From Candidatus Nomurabacteria bacterium (GTDB taxonomy: Bacteria > Patescibacteriota > Minisyncoccia > Phycocordibacterales > UBA9973): a stretch of DNA of 34,053 bases. Within the stretch, counting starts at the first letter, position 1; every line of letters begins with the position of its first letter. The DNA lies in contig CALQZW010000004.1 in the NCBI GenBank assembly GCA_943350045.1, positions 1 through 34,053 of the forward strand. Direction: 5' to 3'. Of this stretch, positions 29,313 through 34,053 are shown in pieces. The position numbers and the translations under genes are program-made. The notes below the pieces were generated by a model, which made no database searches, had not been told where the DNA came from, and saw only the letters and a program-made list of their open reading frames with translations.

Positions 29313-29960
29313 TTATTTCTTCTTCAAGAGAACGATAGAATATACAACATCCTTACTCCCAAACGGTGTTTCATGGACGATGGAGCGAACGTTAAAATAT
29401 GGCTCAACAAGTGCACGAATCTCTTCGTCGCTAAAGAAATGATAGTGAACACCTTCGAGATTACGGTCAACGGTGCCGTCGTGCTTTGGACTATGATTGA
29501 AAAAATGTTCGGTTTCAGCAGAGAGGACTGCGAGAAAGAAGAAACCTTCGTGCTTAAGCACTCGAGCAACCTCCTTCATATACTCAGTATGATGAGAGGG
29601 GATAAGGTGGTGCAAAAGACCGATATCAATAGTTGCGTCAAAAGAAGCATCGGCGAGGGGTATAGAGAGCGCATCACCGGCAATGAAACGTGCTTCATTC
29701 TGTATTTTCTTGTTCTTTATCTCTTCATTCCCACGTGTAACAAGTTCTGAGTTGTTCTCAAGACCAATAACATGGAACCCAATACTCTGAAGCTCAAAGA
29801 GTAACCCTCCACGGCCTGCTCCGATATCGAGAATCATTGCGCCTTTCGGCAAATACAACATAAGCTCGTCGGCTCGGCGTGAAAAAGGAGTGTTCGTCCA
29901 GCGGTCTGTACCAGTGCGGTATGCGCGAGCGAAAAACTCATTCTGATCAGAGTACGACAT
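29313..29960 (-). CDS. Class I SAM-dependent methyltransferase
   Basis: The 215-residue product (from the ATG at 29960; the track starts two codons earlier) has the SAM-binding motif I-L-D-I-G-A-G-R-G-G near residue 45 and the acidic strand end G-L-E-N-N. It also has G-D-A-L-S-I-P-L-A-D-A-S-F-D and the following D-I-G-L-L-H-H-L, all typical of UbiE/Methyltransf_11 proteins. The substrate cannot be told. TATACT ends 8 nt before the ATG. It follows the Xer gene in the same direction but is separated by a hairpin. Confidence 0.9.
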   Translation of the reverse strand: MSYSDQNEFFARAYRTGTDRWTNTPFSRRADELMLYLPKGAMILDIGAGRGGLLFELQSIGFHVIGLENNSELVTRGNEEIKNKKIQNEARFIAGDALSIPLADASFDATIDIGLLHHLIPSHHTEYMKEVARVLKHEGFFFLAVLSAETEHFFNHSPKHDGTVDRNLEGVHYHFFSDEEIRALVEPYFNVRSIVHETPFGSKDVVYSIVLLKKK

Positions 29961-29973
29961 ATACATATAGTAT

Positions 29974-30001
29974 ACAGGAGAACATTACAGAGTTCTCCTG
30001 T
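29974..30001 (-). other. Hairpin between the Xer and methyltransferase genes
   Basis: ACAGGAGAAC-attacaga-GTTCTCCTGT, a perfect 10-bp stem. On the minus strand it lies after the Xer stop but has no U-tract, and it touches the -10 of the methyltransferase gene. It may be a weak terminator or an operator. Confidence 0.45.
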
Positions 30002-30026
30002 GGAGAAAAGAACGGTCAGAGAAATT

Positions 30027-30971
30027 CTAACGCTTCGAATGAAACTTCTTGTGAATCTCTTTCAGTTGCCTATCTGTAACGTGAGTGTATATCTGAGTTG
30101 TTTGAATGTTTGCGTGACCGAGCATTACCTGAACACTACGGATATCGGCTCCATTTTCTAAAAGATCTGTTGCAAAGCTGTGACGGAGTACGTGTGGAGT
30201 CACTTTTCGTGAAATACCTGCGCGAGTTGCGTATTCTCGAACAATACGTTCAATTGAGCGGGGAGTGAGTCGTCTATCAGTACCACTTGTATTGCGAGAA
30301 ACCTGCACAAACATCGGTTCGTCCATGTCTTTTCGCTTTGCGAGATATACACGGATTGCCTCTTTGGCGGCATCGGAGAGAAATACAACGCGAACCTTTT
30401 CGCCCTTTCCACGAATAGAGAACTCGTCTTTAGACAAGTCGAGGTCTCTATTGAGCGAACATAGTTCTGCGAGACGAAGTCCGGTAGAGAAGAAGAGTTC
30501 CAAAATAGCGAGGTCGCGTAAATACTTTACAGCCACAGCCTCATCTGCTTCTTTCGCCAGCATATCGCTCGGAGCCTGCAAGAGGCGGGAGAGTTCGTCT
30601 TTGGAAATAAGGTCTAAATGACGTCCACCAACTTTCGCCAACTCAATACGATCAGGAGAGAGGGAAGTGATTCCGCGTTTCATTAAGTACTTCAAAAAAC
30701 GGCGTAGGGCAATGAGATAGTAGTTTTGCGTATTCTTTTTCATCGTTGCCCGAGCCTGGCCTTTTACAAACACTCCCGGAGAGCGATTGAGCTCAAGACG
30801 AAACGAACGAAGAACTTCATCGGTTATGCCGGATGGACTCGAAACCCCTGTCATTTCAATAAAACGAGCAAGATAGTGGTCGTAATTGCGAACTGTTTTC
30901 AAGCTTGCACCACGCTCAATTTCCATATATTCAAGGAATTCTCGCTGTAAGCGCGCAATCTCAGTAGTCAT
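30027..30971 (-). CDS. Tyrosine recombinase of the XerC/XerD type
   Basis: Xer recombinases resolve chromosome dimers at dif. The product has 314 residues from the ATG at 30971; the track extends 28 residues upstream. It has the N-terminal SAM-like core-binding domain (F-L-E-Y-M-E-I-E-R-G-A-S-L-K-T-V-R-N-Y) and the catalytic domain with Arg in G-L-R-L-A-E-L, H-V-L-R-H-S-F-A-T, L-G-H-A-N-I-Q-T-T and the nucleophile Tyr in I-Y-T-H-V. Length and layout are those of a housekeeping Xer; many CPR genomes have just one. No dif-like site was recognised next to it. TGG-TATACT lies 10 nt before the ATG. Confidence 0.92.
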   Translation of the reverse strand: MTTEIARLQREFLEYMEIERGASLKTVRNYDHYLARFIEMTGVSSPSGITDEVLRSFRLELNRSPGVFVKGQARATMKKNTQNYYLIALRRFLKYLMKRGITSLSPDRIELAKVGGRHLDLISKDELSRLLQAPSDMLAKEADEAVAVKYLRDLAILELFFSTGLRLAELCSLNRDLDLSKDEFSIRGKGEKVRVVFLSDAAKEAIRVYLAKRKDMDEPMFVQVSRNTSGTDRRLTPRSIERIVREYATRAGISRKVTPHVLRHSFATDLLENGADIRSVQVMLGHANIQTTQIYTHVTDRQLKEIHKKFHSKR

Positions 30972-31049
30972 ATATAGTATAAGTATACCAGAAACGAATG
31001 TCGGAAAATAACGTACCCTGGCATGAATTAGGGGAGACACGCTCTGCTC

Positions 31050-31078
31050 TTGCATTATTTTTAAATATATGCTACTAT
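31050..31078 (+). promoter_or_regulatory. Promoter of rpsO
   Basis: TTGCAT (31050-31055), 17 bp, TACTAT (31073-31078) with TGC before the -10. The ATG is 9 nt further, so the transcript is nearly leaderless. Confidence 0.7.
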
Positions 31079-31087
31079 TAGCCTGTT

Positions 31088-31351
31088 ATGTTGAAGACAA
31101 AAAAGAAACAGGCCGTCGTCAAAAAGGCACAAATCCACGACAAAGACACGGGTTCTTCCCATGTTCAGGTCGGTATTCTTTCAACACGCATCGATGAGCT
31201 TGCTCTGCACCTCAAGACGCACAAGAAAGACAACCACTCTCGCCGCGGACTCCTCAAGATGGTTGCTGATCGCCGTGCGCACCTCAAATACCTCGAACGA
31301 ACTGACAAGGAAGGCTATGCCGACGTTGTAAAGAAGTTCGAACTTAAGTAA
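31088..31351 (+). CDS. rpsO: 30S ribosomal protein S15
   Basis: S15 binds the central domain of 16S rRNA and helps form an intersubunit bridge. The 87-residue product shows the family blocks D-T-G-S-S-H-V-Q-V-G-I-L-S-T-R-I, L-H-L-K-T-H-K-K-D-N-H-S-R-R-G-L and R-A-H-L-K-Y-L, with normal length. In E. coli S15 represses its own mRNA through a leader structure; here the predicted leader is almost absent, so that mode cannot apply. It is separated from the NYN gene by a strong terminator. Confidence 0.97.
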   Translation: MLKTKKKQAVVKKAQIHDKDTGSSHVQVGILSTRIDELALHLKTHKKDNHSRRGLLKMVADRRAHLKYLERTDKEGYADVVKKFELK

Positions 31352-31373
31352 AACCTTTTCTGGAATTACTTCC

Positions 31374-31409
31374 CAACACTCTCTTAGTTGCAAAACTAAG
31401 AGAGTGTTG
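31374..31409 (+). terminator. Terminator after rpsO
   Basis: CAACACTCTCTTAGTT-gcaa-AACTAAGAGAGTGTTG, a perfect 16-bp stem. The T-tract after it is weak (CTTTAT). Confidence 0.8.
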
Positions 31410-31414
31410 CTTTA

Positions 31415-31423
31415 TGGTATACT
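31415..31423 (+). promoter_or_regulatory. Extended -10 before the NYN gene
   Basis: TGG-TATACT just after the rpsO terminator, 45 nt before the ATG of the NYN gene. It would drive NYN and pnp. Confidence 0.4.
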
Positions 31424-31468
31424 TTGCTCGTGCTGTATTTTTTAATAATCTGTTCGTAATTTTTTTGT

Positions 31469-31987
31469 ATGAGTATTATCAAACACCCAGACCAGCGTGT
31501 CGCAATTTTTATCGATGCGCAAAACTTGTATCACAGTGCCCGCAATTTATATAAAACGTACGTTAACTTCGGAAATGTTCTCAAGGAAGCACTCGCGGGG
31601 AGAAAGCTCATCCGCGCAGTTGCATATGTAATCACGAGTGAGGCAGGGGATGAAAAAGGATTCTTTGACGCACTAACAAAAATCGGAATCGAGACAAAGA
31701 CAAAAGACCTTCAAGTATTCTCAAGTGGAGCAAAGAAGGCAGACTGGGACGTTGGACTTGCAGTTGATGCAATCAAAATGAGTCACAAAGTCGACACTGT
31801 TATTATTTGTTCAGGGGATGGAGACTTCATTCCACTTGTGGAATATCTTCAGATGAGTTCAGGAGTGCAGGTAGAAGTCGTAGCGTTCGGAAAGTCTTCA
31901 TCAATGAAACTCAAAGAAGCCTGCGACGACTTCCTCGACCTCTCTGAAAATCCAAATAAGTTTCTTATGAGAGCAGGGAAACGCTAA
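31469..31987 (+). CDS. NYN-domain (LabA/DUF88-like) putative ribonuclease
   Basis: NYN domains are PIN-like folds that often act as ribonucleases. The 172-residue product has the N-terminal I-F-I-D-A-Q-N-L-Y with the catalytic Asp and Asn, K-A-D-W-D-V-G-L-A-V-D near residue 92 and I-I-C-S-G-D-G-D-F near residue 113, giving the expected acidic cluster. The stretch V-E-V-V-A-F-G follows as in LabA-type proteins. It is 12 nt upstream of pnp and after rpsO, the place where only a terminator lies in E. coli. An RNA-processing role next to PNPase is a reasonable inference. Confidence 0.88.
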   Translation: MSIIKHPDQRVAIFIDAQNLYHSARNLYKTYVNFGNVLKEALAGRKLIRAVAYVITSEAGDEKGFFDALTKIGIETKTKDLQVFSSGAKKADWDVGLAVDAIKMSHKVDTVIICSGDGDFIPLVEYLQMSSGVQVEVVAFGKSSSMKLKEACDDFLDLSENPNKFLMRAGKR

Positions 31988-31999
31988 CACATATATAGT

Positions 32000-34053
32000 A
32001 TGCAAACCAAAGAATATTCAATTGAAGTAGGAGGTAAAAAAATCGTAGCACTGTTTTCTGATTTAGCAGATCAGGCAAACGGTTCAGTTATCCTAAAATG
32101 CGAAGACACTATCGTCATGGCAACTGCCGTGATTTCAAAGAGCGACAAAAACAATCCTGGATTTTTCAACCTCACAGTTGAATACCTCGAAAAGTTTTAC
32201 GCATCCGGTCTCATTCTCGGAGGTCAGTACAACAAGCGCGAAGGTCGTCCGTCTGACGAAGCGATTCTCTCTGCTCGAATTATCGACCGCACAATCCGTC
32301 CGTTGTTCTCTCAGCACATTAAAAATGCAGTACAGGTTGTTGCAACAGTACTTTCAGTCGGACAAGCAGATCCAGGAATCCTCGCAGTCAATGCATGTTC
32401 ACTCGCACTGGCGACAAGTGATATTCCATGGGCGGGACCAGTGGGAGCAGTTCATGTTGGTCGCGGAAAAGGCGACACAGAGGTTGTTCGTGTTGATCAT
32501 TACATTCCAAACACCGGCGAAAATAACTACGAGCTCGACATGACTGTGTGCGGAAAAGAGGGGAAGGTGGTCATGATTGAATCAATGGCATATGAATACG
32601 ACGAGGCACGTATTGGAACTGCACTCGATATAGCCATGCCGGAAATCGCAAAACTTGAACAGTGGCAAAAGGACATTGTAAAGGAAATCGGCAAACAGAA
32701 AAAGGACATGCCGAAACCTGAAGTATCAGAAGAAACGAAAGCATTGTTCGCAAGTACTGTTGGTACAAAACTTGATACTATCTTTGGAACTGATTCAAAA
32801 AAAGTACTATACGCACTCGAGGATGAATGGAAGACTCTTGTCGCAGAAAAGTATTCTGAGGATGAAAAGACACAGGAAGTTGCAGAGGACTATTTCCATA
32901 CAATGGTGGATCACCTTCTACACGAGAAAGCATTGAAAGAGAATAAACGTGCCGATGGACGTGCGCTCGACCAAGTACGCACAATTTTCGCAAAGGCCGG
33001 AGGATTTTCTTCAGTACTTCACGGAACAGGAATCTTCTACCGAGGAGAGACTCACGTACTTTCAGTGCTCACGCTTGGTGGACCAGAAGATGCAACTGAG
33101 ATTGAAGGGATGGAAATTCGTGGAAAGAAACGCTTCACTCATCACTACAACTTCCCAGCATACTCAGTCGGAGAGACGGGACGCTTTGGTGGAATTAACC
33201 GACGTGAAATGGGTCATGGATTTCTTGCAGAGAAAGCGCTGTACCCAGTGATTCCAGACACAGCAACATTTCCCTATACGATTCGTCTTGTCTCAGAATC
33301 AACTGCTTCAAACGGCTCGACATCTCAGGCATCTATCTGTGGATCGACTATCGCACTGATGGACGGAGGAGTTCCGATAAAGCGACCAGTAGCGGGAATT
33401 GCAATGGGACTGATTCTCGATAGCGAGAATGAAAACAACTACAAACTCCTCACTGACATCCAAGGCCCTGAAGATCATCATGGAGATATGGACTTTAAGG
33501 TTGCTGGGACTCGAGAAGGAATCACTGCGATTCAGCTTGATATCAAAGTAGGAGGAGTTCCTGTGCAAGCACTCAAAGACGCACTCGTAGAAGCAAAGAA
33601 GGCTCGCCTTCACATCATTGATGTTATTGAAAAAGAAATCTCAGCTCCGAGAGCAGACATTTCTCCAAATGCTCCAAAGATTCTTGTGATCAAAATTCGT
33701 CCTGACCAGATTGGAGGAGTTATCGGAAGCGGAGGAAAAACAATCAACGCCATCCGCGAGAAGACTGGAGCAGAACTTACCATCGAAGATGACGGAACAG
33801 TCTTCATCACCGGCAAGAATGGCTCAGCTGAGTCAGCTCGTACAATAGTAGAGGAGATGACTCACGAGTATATAGTAGGCGAGACAATGGAAGGTGAGGT
33901 CGTAAAAATTATTGAGGCTGGAGCGATAGTAAAAATCAGCTCAACAACAGATGGTCTTGTTCACATCAGCGAACTTGCTCCATGGCGTGTCGCAAAAGTG
34001 TCAGACCTGGTAAAAGAGGGAATGAAAGTGCCAGTGAAGGTTGTGGGAGTAGA
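32000..34053 (+). CDS. pnp: Polyribonucleotide nucleotidyltransferase (PNPase), C-terminus cut by window
   Basis: PNPase degrades RNA 3' to 5' by phosphorolysis. The track misses it because its stop is outside the window. From the ATG at 32000 I read MQTKEYSIEVGGKKIVALFS and onward for about 684 codons without a stop. The first RNase PH-like domain has G-G-Q-Y-N-K-R-E-G-R-P and D-R-T-I-R-P-L-F. The helical linker follows. The second PH domain has F-Y-R-G-E-T, G-R-F-G-G-I-N-R-R-E-M-G-H-G and A-S-N-G-S-T-S-Q-A-S. The KH domain has I-G-G-V-I-G-S-G-G-K-T-I, and the S1 domain begins with D-G-L-V-H-I-S-E-L. Only the end of S1 is missing. Confidence 0.96.
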   Translation, partial: MQTKEYSIEVGGKKIVALFSDLADQANGSVILKCEDTIVMATAVISKSDKNNPGFFNLTVEYLEKFYASGLILGGQYNKREGRPSDEAILSARIIDRTIRPLFSQHIKNAVQVVATVLSVGQADPGILAVNACSLALATSDIPWAGPVGAVHVGRGKGDTEVVRVDHYIPNTGENNYELDMTVCGKEGKVVMIESMAYEYDEARIGTALDIAMPEIAKLEQWQKDIVKEIGKQKKDMPKPEVSEETKALFASTVGTKLDTIFGTDSKKVLYALEDEWKTLVAEKYSEDEKTQEVAEDYFHTMVDHLLHEKALKENKRADGRALDQVRTIFAKAGGFSSVLHGTGIFYRGETHVLSVLTLGGPEDATEIEGMEIRGKKRFTHHYNFPAYSVGETGRFGGINRREMGHGFLAEKALYPVIPDTATFPYTIRLVSESTASNGSTSQASICGSTIALMDGGVPIKRPVAGIAMGLILDSENENNYKLLTDIQGPEDHHGDMDFKVAGTREGITAIQLDIKVGGVPVQALKDALVEAKKARLHIIDVIEKEISAPRADISPNAPKILVIKIRPDQIGGVIGSGGKTINAIREKTGAELTIEDDGTVFITGKNGSAESARTIVEEMTHEYIVGETMEGEVVKIIEAGAIVKISSTTDGLVHISELAPWRVAKVSDLVKEGMKVPVKVVGV

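Noticed and set aside
29310-29750. 146-codon plus-strand ORF opposite the methyltransferase
   Set aside because: It is antisense to a gene with clear SAM-binding motifs and starts in its terminator.
30027-30971. Xer gene as integrase of a mobile element
   Set aside because: The length and motifs fit a housekeeping XerC/D; there are no phage or plasmid genes, no att repeats, and neighbours are ordinary.
31980-32045. Apparent frameshift at the A-run near the start of pnp
   Set aside because: It came from miscounting one base. Anchoring on the NYN stop at 31987 puts the ATG at 32000 and the frame is continuous.
1-34053. CRISPR array, insertion sequence, prophage, toxin-antitoxin or retron
   Set aside because: I saw no evenly spaced direct repeats, transposase, phage structural, cas, reverse transcriptase or paired toxin-antitoxin genes.
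1-34053. Recoding of TGA as glycine, as in some CPR lineages
   Set aside because: rnhA ends in TGA just before the comEC reading frame, and no tRNA with anticodon UCA is present; ORFs read normally with TGA as stop.

Overview
The window looks like a piece of a Candidatus Patescibacteria (CPR) genome, most likely of the Parcubacteria lineage. This rests on gene content and style, not on a search. There are compact genes and short intergenic gaps. Two surface proteins carry a Trp-rich repeat with a G-Y-A-W-S...G-W-I core, and one secreted protein has V-G-V-G-T-T-S-P fibre repeats; I associate both patterns with Parcubacteria. Several enzymes are reduced: trigger factor lacks its PPIase domain, the M50 protease is minimal, and ComEC lacks its nuclease-like domain. 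The code appears standard: TGA acts as a stop for rnhA, and the tRNA-Gly anticodons are UCC and GCC.

Region by region. Positions 1-3974 (minus strand) hold the str cluster in canonical order (rpsL, rpsG, fusA, tuf), but it is split by terminators and extra promoters. Positions 4123-6795 (minus) hold a large membrane/surface protein and an M50 protease, divergent from rpmB. Positions 7154-12648 hold a secreted ComEC-like metallo-beta-lactamase protein, superoxide dismutase, the ComEC channel, an RNase HI with a C-terminal hybrid-binding-like domain, and RecJ. Positions 12686-15085 hold a HIT protein whose 3' end runs through a branched palindromic element, then convergent pgk and tpiA. Positions 15151-18381 (minus) are a three-gene cell-surface operon. 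Positions 18602-24673 (plus) hold nusA, ppa, a small membrane protein, tig-clpP, rny and an HU gene. Positions 24800-26540 hold four tRNA genes, a 26-residue Lys-rich ORF, an orphan gene, yraN and a cluster of DnaA-box sequences. Positions 26585-30971 hold cca, xth, a methyltransferase and a Xer recombinase. Positions 31088-34053 hold rpsO, a NYN-domain protein and the start of pnp.

How the genes work together. Most of the content is translation (S7, S12, S15, L28, EF-G, EF-Tu, tRNAs, CCA-adding enzyme) and RNA turnover (RNase Y, PNPase, RNase HI, NYN protein). The rest covers protein quality control (trigger factor, ClpP), DNA maintenance and uptake (RecJ, exonuclease III, Xer, YraN, ComEC), lower glycolysis (TIM, PGK) and envelope display.

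Regulatory pattern. Promoters are unusually readable. Translation genes (rpsL, fusA, rpmB, rpsO, a tRNA-Gly) share a -35 of TTGCAA/TTGCAT, 17 bp from a TANNNT -10. nusA and tig share TTGACA-N17-TAGACT. At least ten genes have a -10-like hexamer only 6-9 nt before the start codon, with no Shine-Dalgarno, which predicts leaderless mRNAs. I found no phage, insertion sequence or CRISPR array. The most unusual element is the palindrome forming the 3' end of the HIT gene.
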